A stretch of 64,000 nt of DNA from Mycobacterium colombiense (lineage in GTDB: Bacteria > Actinomycetota > Actinomycetes > Mycobacteriales > Mycobacteriaceae): NCBI RefSeq assembly GCF_001953985.1, contig NZ_MBEI01000051.1, positions 287,280 to 351,279 on the forward strand. Direction: 5' to 3'. A program made the position numbers and the translations under genes. Under the pieces are notes generated by a model that did no database searches, had not been told where the DNA came from, and saw only the letters and a list, made by a program, of their open reading frames with translations. Shown here piece after piece: positions 19,081 to 26,548 of this stretch (positions are counted from its first letter, which is position 1; the number at the start of each line of letters is the position of its first letter).

Positions 19081-20256
19081 ATGAGTGATCTGTCGAACAA
19101 GACCAACGCGCCCCTCCTCACCGAGGCCGTGGTTCGCAGGGTGGCCGAACCTGGCGGCCGGGCCGAGGCCGCCGTCCGGCCGGTCAAGGTGTGGGCTGTC
19201 ATTGGCGGCGCGCTTCTCGCACTTCAGTTGTACGTCTGGATCCGGTGGATCACGGGCCCGTATTTCGACCCGGTGGCTTCCGGTCCGGATGTCCCGCCGA
19301 TGTACATGAAAGTGCCTCTCGTGGCGAATGCGGTCTTCGCGTGGATCGGCCTGCCATTCGCGGTGTGGTGGTTCATCATTCGACCGTGGCGACGCGAGCG
19401 GCGGATCACCCTGGACGGCATGCTCATGGTTTCGATGGGCCTGATGTTCTTCCAGGATCCACTGCTCAACTACTTGAACACCTGGTGTACCTACAACACC
19501 TGGATGCCCAATCGAGGCTCCTGGTCGTCCAACATCCCGGGGTGGGTATCGCCGGAGGTACCCGGACATCAGGTCGTGGAACCACTACTGACCAACGTGC
19601 CCGGCTACTCATTCGGCAATCTGCTGATCGTCATGCTCGGATGCTGGGTGATGCGCAGGATCAAGGCGCGCTGGCCCAACGTCAACAACGCGCCGTTGAT
19701 AGCCCTTGCCTTCGCGTTCAATTTCCTGCTCGACTTCGTCATGGAGGGCCTGATCTTCTTGCCAATCGGGTTCTACGTATACCCCGGTGCGATTCGGGCG
19801 GTGTCAATCAACGCCGGCACGTATTACCAGTGGCCCATCTATGAAGGCCTGATGTGGGGCGGTGTCCTGACCGCGCTGTGCTGTCTGCGCTTCTTCACCG
19901 ACGACCGTGGCCGCACCATCGTGGAGCGCGGACTCGACCATGTCCGAGGCGGTCTCGCCAGCCAGCAGCTCACCCGCTTCCTGGCGATCTTCGCCGCGGT
20001 GAGCGCCTGCTTCTTCTTCTTTTACAACCTTCCGGCGCAATGGATCGGCATGCATGCCGACCCCTGGCCGGAAGATGTTCAAAAGCGTTCCTACCTCAAC
20101 GGTGGCATCTGCGGTGACGGCACCGATCAGCCGTGCCCCAATCCTGTCTTGCCGATGCCGACGAAACGGTCCGGCTACAACAACACCGACGGCCGGCTGG
20201 TCCTACCGAAGGGAGCCGAACTTCCCAAGACGGTGCCCTTCGAATCGCATCGGTGA
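19081..20256 (+). CDS. AveC-like (spirocyclase family) membrane protein, copy 2
   Basis: This 391-residue paralogue of the protein encoded at 16870-18039 shares the same order of spans and motifs: LQLYVWIRWI, FIIRPWRRERR, TLDGMLM, FFQDPLLNYLNTW, YEGLMWGG, FTDDRGRTIVERGLDHVRGG and FYNLPAQW. I chose ATG 19081 because its N-terminus aligns with copy 1 and AGGAGG lies 12 nt upstream; a longer frame from 18964 lacks that support. Unlike copy 1, it has no ATPase or VWA gene behind it. The two copies are clearly related but far from identical, so the duplication is not recent. Confidence 0.85.
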   Translation: MSDLSNKTNAPLLTEAVVRRVAEPGGRAEAAVRPVKVWAVIGGALLALQLYVWIRWITGPYFDPVASGPDVPPMYMKVPLVANAVFAWIGLPFAVWWFIIRPWRRERRITLDGMLMVSMGLMFFQDPLLNYLNTWCTYNTWMPNRGSWSSNIPGWVSPEVPGHQVVEPLLTNVPGYSFGNLLIVMLGCWVMRRIKARWPNVNNAPLIALAFAFNFLLDFVMEGLIFLPIGFYVYPGAIRAVSINAGTYYQWPIYEGLMWGGVLTALCCLRFFTDDRGRTIVERGLDHVRGGLASQQLTRFLAIFAAVSACFFFFYNLPAQWIGMHADPWPEDVQKRSYLNGGICGDGTDQPCPNPVLPMPTKRSGYNNTDGRLVLPKGAELPKTVPFESHR

Positions 20257-20273
20257 GGAGTTGATTCACCAGT

Positions 20274-20309
20274 GACCCTTGCGCTCCGATCACGTTGCGC
20301 GACAGGGTC
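20274..20309. terminator. Hairpin between convergent AveC copy 2 and plsB
   Basis: GACCCT (20274-20279) pairs with AGGGTC (20304-20309), and an inner GCGC (20281-20284) pairs with GCGC (20297-20300). It lies about 18 nt past the AveC-like stop, in the 80-nt gap between convergent genes. There is no T-tract; a bidirectional terminator role is inferred from position. Confidence 0.35.
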
Positions 20310-20336
20310 GTACCATGCGGTCGCCGAAACCGCGTC

Positions 20337-22229
20337 TCACCGCGTCCCGGCCAGCTCCGCAATGGTATTCACCCGCCGGACAGCCGCCGCGATCTCGTCG
20401 GCGAACTCACGCCGCCGGCGGGCGATCTCCGGGTGCTCCACGCCGTCGACCAGTTCGCGATGCCGCGCCAGCCGCAGCGCGGTCTTGAACAGCTCCATCG
20501 ACCGCGACTCGGCGCTGGCGATCCTGCGTTGCAGCTCCCACTGCTTGCCCACCTCGAGGCACTCGGCGAGAAATTCGTCCTCGTCGAACGATTCGTCGTC
20601 GTAGTCGGCGAGCCGGTCGGCGACGATGTGGTATGCGTCGAGGAACGGGCGCAGCACCAGGTGCGCCAGCAGGACGTCGGCCTTGTCCAGCAGGCCACGC
20701 ACGTCCCCCGCGCTTGCCGCCTTGCTGGTGTCATCCACCCGCCCGATCAGGCGCACCTCGTCGGCGAGTTCCTTCTCGAATTGCGCGCGTGCTGAGAACA
20801 AGAACTCGAATTTCAGCAACTCGCGCAGGCGCAGCGCCTCATCGCGCACGGCGGTCGGTTGCACCAGCCCGTCGACCGAACCCTCGGCGTCCTCTGTGGC
20901 GGCGAGCAATGCCGTCTCGGCGATCGCACGGTCGACCACGATGTGAATGGCGGCGTTGCGGTAGAACGCGGCGACCAGGTGCTGCTCCGCACCGATGCCC
21001 CAGACCGGTTCGGTGCCGGCGTCGTACACGCTGACGACGCCGGAGGCGACCAACTGGTGCAGGGTCCAGCGGATGGTGGAGCGATTCGTCAGGTCGGCCG
21101 CTCCGGCCACCTTCCAGTTGCGAGCCGCGATGTAGCTCGCCAGCGGACGCACGGTGGCCAAAACCTCACTGATGGACAGGGAACGGTCGGCGCCCAGCAG
21201 GGCGAGGCTCACCACAGCGGTCGGGGTGACGGGCGTGGCGCGGTTGATCCGGTGCTCGACGTCCAGCGCGATGCGTTCGATCTCGGTGCCCGTGCCGGAC
21301 TCCTCGGCCCGCAGCTCTTCGAGGCGCTTGCGCAGCGGCAGCGGCTCCCCGAAGTCGAGGTAGGCGCGGCCCAGCCGCTCGCCCTGCTGTCGTGCCAGCC
21401 GGATCAGGAAGCGAAAGTCTTCGGGCCGCTTCGTCGCACCATAGGCCTCGGTGGTCATGGCCTCCACCTCGTGCAACTGGTCGTACACGATCGAAGTCGG
21501 CACCAAATAGACCTCTGGGCCGTCGATTTCGTCGACAGCGTCGGCGATGTACCGCAGGATCCCGAACACCGGCGGCCGCAACTTGCCCGTCCTGGTACGG
21601 CCGCCCTCGATGGACCAGGTCAGGTTGGCGTGATTTTGCACCAGCTGCGCGGCGTACGCGCGCAACACGAAGCGATAGACGGGAATGTCCTTGGTCTGGC
21701 GCCGAATGAAGATGGTTCCGGTGCGCTTTGCCCAGGCGCCCATCGGGAAGAAATTCAGGTTGGCGCCGCCGAAGGTGAGTGCGGGTGAGAGCCGGTTGGC
21801 CTGGATCACCTCGGGCAGTAGCAGACCGTCCAGATAGGAGCGATGCGAAAAGGCGAACGCCAGTGTGACTTTGCGGTCCAGCTTGCGCAGCTGGGCGATC
21901 TGATCCTCGTCGGTCAGCACGTCGTAGGCGCGCATCAGCCAGCAACTGAAGCTTCGCCAGGCCTTTACCGCCCGCTCGTCGAGCGAAGGTGCCATCTCAC
22001 GCAGGTAACAGGCGGCCTCGGCACGCACGCTGTCCAAATCACGCCCGAGCTCGTGGGCCAGCTTGCCCAGCCGCTCGTCATACCATGGCGCAGCCAGCAA
22101 ATCGCCGACCTCGGCCGGGTCCGTCGATAGCGGTGACGTCGATTCCGCGACAAGACCGCTGCGCTGCAACAGCTTTCGCAGTCCGACCCGGCCAAATTCG
22201 CGGGCCATGCCCGCCGGTCCCCCGATCAT
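20337..22229 (-). CDS. plsB1: Glycerol-3-phosphate acyltransferase, PlsB family
   Basis: This 630-residue acyltransferase is of the PlsB/DHAPAT type, which adds a fatty acyl group to sn-1 of glycerol-3-phosphate at the membrane. Acyltransferase motifs are FSHRSYLDGLLLP (HX4D catalytic pair, near residue 128), GTIFIRRQTKD, SIEGGRTRTGKL (substrate binding, near 205) and VYLVPTSIVYD. The long C-terminal region (residues 330-630) is helical, as in full-length family members. The start ATG overlaps the fadD stop by four bases (ATGA), so the acyl-CoA ligase and acyltransferase are made together. Position and pairing match the fadD11-plsB1 genes of M. tuberculosis. Confidence 0.92.
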   Translation of the reverse strand: MIGGPAGMAREFGRVGLRKLLQRSGLVAESTSPLSTDPAEVGDLLAAPWYDERLGKLAHELGRDLDSVRAEAACYLREMAPSLDERAVKAWRSFSCWLMRAYDVLTDEDQIAQLRKLDRKVTLAFAFSHRSYLDGLLLPEVIQANRLSPALTFGGANLNFFPMGAWAKRTGTIFIRRQTKDIPVYRFVLRAYAAQLVQNHANLTWSIEGGRTRTGKLRPPVFGILRYIADAVDEIDGPEVYLVPTSIVYDQLHEVEAMTTEAYGATKRPEDFRFLIRLARQQGERLGRAYLDFGEPLPLRKRLEELRAEESGTGTEIERIALDVEHRINRATPVTPTAVVSLALLGADRSLSISEVLATVRPLASYIAARNWKVAGAADLTNRSTIRWTLHQLVASGVVSVYDAGTEPVWGIGAEQHLVAAFYRNAAIHIVVDRAIAETALLAATEDAEGSVDGLVQPTAVRDEALRLRELLKFEFLFSARAQFEKELADEVRLIGRVDDTSKAASAGDVRGLLDKADVLLAHLVLRPFLDAYHIVADRLADYDDESFDEDEFLAECLEVGKQWELQRRIASAESRSMELFKTALRLARHRELVDGVEHPEIARRRREFADEIAAAVRRVNTIAELAGTR

Positions 22230-24052
22230 GCCGGCTGCGCCGTGGCGGCTTCGACGGGCTCGTGCACATCCGGATGCGGTTCGGGGGCATAGAGCTGCTC
22301 AATCTCGTCGGCGTACTTCGCGATGATCGGCTTGCGCTTGAGCTTCATCGTCAGCGTGATCTCGTCGCCGCCGGGCTCCCACAAGGTGGGCAGGATCCGG
22401 AACCGTTTGATCTGTTCGACCCGGGAGAGCTTGTCGTTGCCCGCGGCCACCCCGGCCGCGATCTGCGCTACGACCTCGGGGTCGGCCGCCAGGGCGGCCG
22501 GCGATGCGTCGGGCAGGCCGCGCTGGGCCGCGTAGGGGCCGACCGAGTCGGCGTCGAAGACCATCAGTGCGGCGTTGTATGGCCGTCCGTCGCCGATGGT
22601 GATCATCACCCCGACCATGGGACAAGCGGCCAGGATGGCGTTCTCAATGTTGGCCGGGGACATGTTCTTTCCGGCCGCATTGATGATCAACTCCTTCTTG
22701 CGGTCCACCACGCGCAGGTAGCCTTCGGCGTCGGCCTCCAGGATGTCGCCGGTGTGCAGCCAGCCCTCGCGGTCGATCGCCTCGGCCGTCTTCGCCGGCT
22801 CCTTGCGGTAGCCCCTCATCACCAGCGGACCGCGCACCAAGAACTCGCCGTCGTCGGCGATCCTGCCCTCCAGCCCGGGCAGCAGCTTGCCGACCGAACC
22901 GAGCCGGGCGTCGCGCGGGTGACTCACGGCCGCAACGCAACTCAGCTCCGACATCCCCCACACCTCGGCGATCGGAATCCCGATGCCGGCGAAGAAGGCC
23001 AGCGTCTCCTTGGGGATCGGCGCCGCGCCCGAGACCGCCCAGCGTAGTTCGCCGAACCCGAGCCGCTCGCGCAGCTTCGACAGCACCAGCTCGTCGGCCC
23101 GCGCCCATTCGGCGGCCAGCTCGTCCGGCATCCGGTCACCGCTCACCAGTGCGTCGGCGCGCCTGGCGGCCACCGCCATCGCCCACTGCAACGCCTGGCG
23201 CTTGACCTCGTCGGTTTCGTTGGCAACGGTGAATTCGATTCCCGCCTTGAGCTTTTCCCAGATTCGCGGCACCGCGGCCCACACCGTGGGTCGCACGTCG
23301 GGCAGCGCGGCGGCGATGGCCCGCGGATCGTCGACGACGGTGACCTGGGCGCCGAACACCTCCAGGGCGTAGAGCCCCATCACCCGGTCGGCCATGTGCG
23401 CCGTCGGCAGATACGAGGTGACCCGGTCACCGAACTGCGACGGGAGCACGCTGTTGAGGGCCTGGGACTCGAACAGCAGGTTGGCGTGGGTCATCTCCAC
23501 ACCCTTGGGGTTTCCGGTGGTCCCCGAGGTGTAGACGAGCGTGACGATGTCGTCGGGTTGCACCGCGCGCCAGGTTGATTCGAAGTCGAATTCATCTTCG
23601 GCCGCCGCGTACAGCTGCTCGATCGACAAGGCGCCCGGCGGCGCGCCGTCGATGCAGACGATGTGCTCGATCGGCACCCCGCTGGCGCGAATGCGGTCCA
23701 CGTACTGCTCCTCGCAGATTGCGACCTTGGTGCCCGCGTTGCCGAACAGATACGTCAGCTGCTCGGCCGGCAGCGTGTTGTACACCGAAAATGATGTCGC
23801 CCCAAGGTGTTGCGCACCGATTTCGAGCGGATAGAACTCGATGCGGTTGGCCATCATCAGCGACACGGCGTCGCCGCGCCGGATCCCCAGCCCCGAAAGG
23901 CCGGCGGCCACCTTGCGCACCTGTTCGGCACACTCGCGCCACGTCATCGTCTGGGTTGCACCGGGTGTGCGCAGCACGACGGCGTCGGGGTCGATCGCGG
24001 CGTTGCGCTGAAACGCCTCGCACAAGGTGGCCGGATCCTGGGCCGTCGTCAT
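22226..24052 (-). CDS. fadD11: Long-chain fatty-acid-CoA ligase, FadD11-like, intact
   Basis: This 608-residue AMP-forming acyl-CoA synthetase is of the long-chain FACL/FadD15 type. Motifs are VTLVYTSGTTGNPKGVEMTH (P-loop, near residue 170), the AEVWGMSELS adenine-binding motif (near 365), GWLHTGDI (near 430) and DRKKELIINAAGKNMSPANI (near 450). It activates fatty acids for the acyltransferase encoded next. The stop overlaps the plsB start. The M. tuberculosis counterpart is, to my recollection, annotated as two pieces (fadD11.1 and fadD11); here the frame is continuous. The start ATG at 24052 is preceded by a GGAGG-type site (RC of tccgtcctcctcgg). Confidence 0.93.
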   Translation of the reverse strand: MTTAQDPATLCEAFQRNAAIDPDAVVLRTPGATQTMTWRECAEQVRKVAAGLSGLGIRRGDAVSLMMANRIEFYPLEIGAQHLGATSFSVYNTLPAEQLTYLFGNAGTKVAICEEQYVDRIRASGVPIEHIVCIDGAPPGALSIEQLYAAAEDEFDFESTWRAVQPDDIVTLVYTSGTTGNPKGVEMTHANLLFESQALNSVLPSQFGDRVTSYLPTAHMADRVMGLYALEVFGAQVTVVDDPRAIAAALPDVRPTVWAAVPRIWEKLKAGIEFTVANETDEVKRQALQWAMAVAARRADALVSGDRMPDELAAEWARADELVLSKLRERLGFGELRWAVSGAAPIPKETLAFFAGIGIPIAEVWGMSELSCVAAVSHPRDARLGSVGKLLPGLEGRIADDGEFLVRGPLVMRGYRKEPAKTAEAIDREGWLHTGDILEADAEGYLRVVDRKKELIINAAGKNMSPANIENAILAACPMVGVMITIGDGRPYNAALMVFDADSVGPYAAQRGLPDASPAALAADPEVVAQIAAGVAAGNDKLSRVEQIKRFRILPTLWEPGGDEITLTMKLKRKPIIAKYADEIEQLYAPEPHPDVHEPVEAATAQPA

Positions 24053-24142
24053 TTCCGTCCTCCTCGGCGCCGCATCAGCACTGCCCCCGTGAGCCTACGT
24101 GCGAGCACAGGGGCAGGGAACATATCGCGTGACTTCACCGGA

Positions 24143-24619
24143 TCACGCCTCCGGGCGCCAGAGCTGCACCGTGCTCGTCGCGCCGCCGGGCAGTTCCACC
24201 AGCTCGATCGGCGTGCCATCGGGGTCGTGGATGAAGAACATCCGCACGCCCCCGATGTCGACGGGCGGGTCGGCCCGGACGCCGGGGTGCTGGCGCGTCA
24301 CGGTGTCGTAGGCGGCGTCGAGGTCGTCGACGCGAAACGACATGTTCGTGTAGCCCAGGTGCGGGCCGCTCGGGCACTCGGGCACCGCACCCAACGACAA
24401 CAGCTCCACCATCGCCGCCCCGATCAGCCCGCCGATCATGCGGCCCTGCTGGGCGGCGCCGCCGGTGACCGAATCCAGCCCGGCGCCCGCGAGTTCGACG
24501 TCGAACACCACGTCCATGCCCAGCACCGCGGTGTAGAAGGCCAGCGACGCCTCGATGTCGGAGACGCCGACGCAGATGTGCGAGAAGTTCTGCACGGCGA
24601 TGGGGTGTTGCTGGGTCAC
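24143..24619 (-). CDS. VOC/glyoxalase-fold protein under MerR
   Basis: This 158-residue vicinal-oxygen-chelate protein has two beta-alpha-beta-beta-beta repeats. Segments include FSHICVGVSDIEASLAFYTA (metal His near residue 14), LGYTNMSFRVDDLDAAYDTV (near 88) and GGVRMFFIHDPDGTPIELVE (metal Glu near 142). The layout suits a glyoxalase, dioxygenase or epimerase-type enzyme; the reaction cannot be named. The start overlaps the MerR stop by four bases, so it is translationally coupled to that regulator. Confidence 0.88.
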   Translation of the reverse strand: MTQQHPIAVQNFSHICVGVSDIEASLAFYTAVLGMDVVFDVELAGAGLDSVTGGAAQQGRMIGGLIGAAMVELLSLGAVPECPSGPHLGYTNMSFRVDDLDAAYDTVTRQHPGVRADPPVDIGGVRMFFIHDPDGTPIELVELPGGATSTVQLWRPEA

Positions 24620-25017
24620 ATGATCTCCTTGCCGGCGTGGGGTGGGTGAATGCCACAGGTACAGGCGTCAATTGAGGGGCACGTGCAGCGCATCCCCCAC
24701 TCGATGACGGCGCGGGCGCGGGCCAGCGAGTCCATCTGGGCGTCGATCTCGGCGAGTTTGGCCCCGGCCAGCGCGCGGCTGGCCGGCCGCCCGGGGGCGT
24801 CGTCGGCGAACAGCAACTGGATCTCTTCCAGCGAGAACCCGGCGGCCTTGCACAGCGCGATCACCTCGAGGCGGGCCAGGACCGAGTCGTCGTAGCGGCG
24901 CTGGCCGCCCGACCGCGCCGGCTCCGGCACCAGGCCGATCTGCTCGTAGTAGCGCAACGCCGTCGCGGCCACCCCGGCCTGGCGCGCCACCTCTCCGATC
25001 GTCAGGCTCGGCGCCAT
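24616..25017 (-). CDS. MerR-family regulator with C-terminal cysteine cluster
   Basis: This 133-residue MerR protein has an N-terminal winged helix (LTIGEVARQAGVAATALRYYEQIGL), a dimerisation helix (KLAEIDAQMDSLARARAVIEW) and a tail with four cysteines and histidine (C-T-C-P-S-I-D-A-C-T-C-G-I-H). The cysteines suggest a metal or redox sensor of the SoxR/ZntR kind. I chose ATG 25017 over the overlapping GTG 25020 because GGAGG lies five bases before the ATG. It is divergent from the PPOX-MBL pair, and the gap carries a clear MerR-type dyad. Confidence 0.9.
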   Translation of the reverse strand: MAPSLTIGEVARQAGVAATALRYYEQIGLVPEPARSGGQRRYDDSVLARLEVIALCKAAGFSLEEIQLLFADDAPGRPASRALAGAKLAEIDAQMDSLARARAVIEWGMRCTCPSIDACTCGIHPPHAGKEIM

Positions 25018-25044
25018 CACACCCTCCCCGGGAATTCGATGCTT

Positions 25045-25066
25045 GACTTCGAGCCAACTCTAAGTC
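25045..25066. promoter_or_regulatory. MerR-type operator dyad
   Basis: GACTTCGAG (25045-25053) and CTCTAAGTC (25058-25066) form an inverted repeat with 8 of 9 pairs around the spacer CCAA. It overlaps a TTGACT stretch at 25043-25048. MerR proteins bind such dyads inside a long promoter spacer. It lies in the 62-nt gap between the MerR gene and the divergent PPOX gene. Confidence 0.65.
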
Positions 25067-25079
25067 GTTGACTGGGGTT

Positions 25080-25526
25080 ATGGCCATCCCCCAACACGCG
25101 GAACTCAGCCGTTCCCGCTACGCCCTGCTGCGATCGTTTCGCCGCGACGGCACACCCGTCGACACCCCGATCTGGTTCGCGTTCGACGATGACGCCCTGC
25201 TGTTCCGGACCAAGGTCGGCCCGAAAACCAGGCGGCTGGCCGCCCGCCGTGACGTCGAGCTCGCGGCCTGCGACCACCGGGGCCGGCTGCGCCCCGGCGC
25301 GACGACGGTGACGGGCCGCGCCACGGTGCTGTCCGGCGCCGAGGCCGCCCGCGCCAACCGCGTGCTGCACCGGCGCTACGGCTGGCAGTGGAACATCGTT
25401 CCGCTGATCAAGGTGCCCGGCGTGACCAACGTGCACCAGGATCTGTGCGCGCGTGAGAAGTTGCGGCGCGCCCGCGACCGCGGGGTGTGGCCGGACAGCG
25501 TGATCGTGCGGGTGGACCTGCCATGA
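25080..25526 (+). CDS. PPOX-class F420-dependent oxidoreductase family protein
   Basis: This 148-residue split-barrel protein has the family pattern YALLRSFRRDGTPVDTPIWF, then LFRTKVGPKTRRLAARRDVE (cofactor phosphate binding) and a GRATVLSGAEA segment. Related mycobacterial proteins bind F420 and some reduce biliverdin or other ligands; the substrate is not predictable here. ATG 25080 is preferred over TTG 25068 because family members start close to the AIPQHAELSRSRY segment. Its stop overlaps the next ATG by four bases, so it is translated together with the metallo-hydrolase. Confidence 0.85.
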   Translation: MAIPQHAELSRSRYALLRSFRRDGTPVDTPIWFAFDDDALLFRTKVGPKTRRLAARRDVELAACDHRGRLRPGATTVTGRATVLSGAEAARANRVLHRRYGWQWNIVPLIKVPGVTNVHQDLCAREKLRRARDRGVWPDSVIVRVDLP

Positions 25527-26461
25527 CGCGTGCGACGGTGTCCAACCCCGTCCGCTCCCCCGGCTTTCGCCAATGCTGCGGCGCCGCAGCGGGATTGGCG
25601 CTCGGCATGGTGCGCCCGAAGCGGCCCGACGACCGGTTCCTGTGCAGCGTCGTCGACGCGGGCCTGCCGTCTCCCGCGCGCACCGTGACGGTGACCGCGC
25701 TGCCCCAACTGCCGCGCCCGGTGCCGACCGCCGCCATCGTGGAGGGCACATTCGCCCCGGCGCGCGTGGAGAACTCGCTGACCTCGTTCGTTGTCACCCA
25801 TCCGGAGGCGACGTTCATCGTCGACCCCGCGGTCTGCGTCGACGTCGAGCGACGCGCGATCGCCCAGCTGCCCGCCGGGCTGCGGGTCGCGGTCCGGCCG
25901 CCGGCCGGCACCATCCCTACCCGCACCGCGCTGGACCGGTTGCCCGACGCGCCCCGCCTGGATTTCGCGCTCCCCACCCACGCGCACTGGGACCACGTGT
26001 CGGGTCTGCTGGACCTGCCGGATCTGCCCGTGCACCTGCACCGCCGCGAACATGACTGGATTGGCTCGGGGCCCGTCGCTCCCGTTGGCGGCGTTCGTGA
26101 TTCGCTGCGCGGCCGGCCCGTCAACGAATACGACCTGGACGGGCCGCCGGTGTTGACCTTCACCGCCAGCCACGATCTCTTCGGCGATCATTCGGTCATC
26201 CTGGTGGACCTGGCCGGCCACACCCCCGGCAGCGTCGGGGTGCTCGCGCATACCGCGCGGGGCTGGATCCTCATCGCCGGCGACGCCGCCTGGCACCATT
26301 TGCAGATCGACAAGGTCCGGCAGAAGGCAAGCTACCCAGGCAATTTGGTGGACGAGGATCGCGAGGAGACGTTCAGAACCCTGCAGCGCCTGCACCTGGC
26401 GCGGCACACGGTGGCGATCATCCCGACCCACGACCACCAGGCTGCGTTGCGATTGGCGTAG
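25523..26461 (+). CDS. Metallo-beta-lactamase-fold hydrolase
   Basis: This 312-residue MBL-fold hydrolase has the metal motif THAHWDHVSG (HXHXDH, near residue 152), DLAGHTPGSVGVLAHT (third His, near 233) and LIAGDAAWH (bridging Asp, near 252), with late HDHQAALR. The fold suits a lactonase or thioester hydrolase. It is coupled by ATGA to the PPOX gene and shares the MerR-type dyad as presumed control site. An N-terminal stretch of about 70 residues precedes the MBL domain (FRQCCGAAAGLALGMVRP); it lacks a convincing signal peptide. Confidence 0.9.
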   Translation: MTRATVSNPVRSPGFRQCCGAAAGLALGMVRPKRPDDRFLCSVVDAGLPSPARTVTVTALPQLPRPVPTAAIVEGTFAPARVENSLTSFVVTHPEATFIVDPAVCVDVERRAIAQLPAGLRVAVRPPAGTIPTRTALDRLPDAPRLDFALPTHAHWDHVSGLLDLPDLPVHLHRREHDWIGSGPVAPVGGVRDSLRGRPVNEYDLDGPPVLTFTASHDLFGDHSVILVDLAGHTPGSVGVLAHTARGWILIAGDAAWHHLQIDKVRQKASYPGNLVDEDREETFRTLQRLHLARHTVAIIPTHDHQAALRLA

Positions 26462-26471
26462 CTGTTCGGGG

Positions 26472-26528
26472 TCGAACGTGAAGTTAGCTTCACGTTCGAA
26501 CGCGAGTGTGAAACTAACCTCACACTCG
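26472..26528. terminator. Tandem hairpins between convergent MBL and dnaE1
   Basis: Hairpin one has a perfect 12-bp stem TCGAACGTGAAG / CTTCACGTTCGA around the loop TTAG (26472-26499). Hairpin two has a perfect 9-bp stem CGAGTGTGA / TCACACTCG around an 8-nt loop (26503-26528). They share a GTGA..TTAG..TCAC core in opposite orientations. They start 10 nt after the MBL stop and end 20 nt before the dnaE1 stop, fitting one terminator per direction. Confidence 0.75.
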
Positions 26529-26548
26529 TGGAGGATTGGCCCCCCCGC

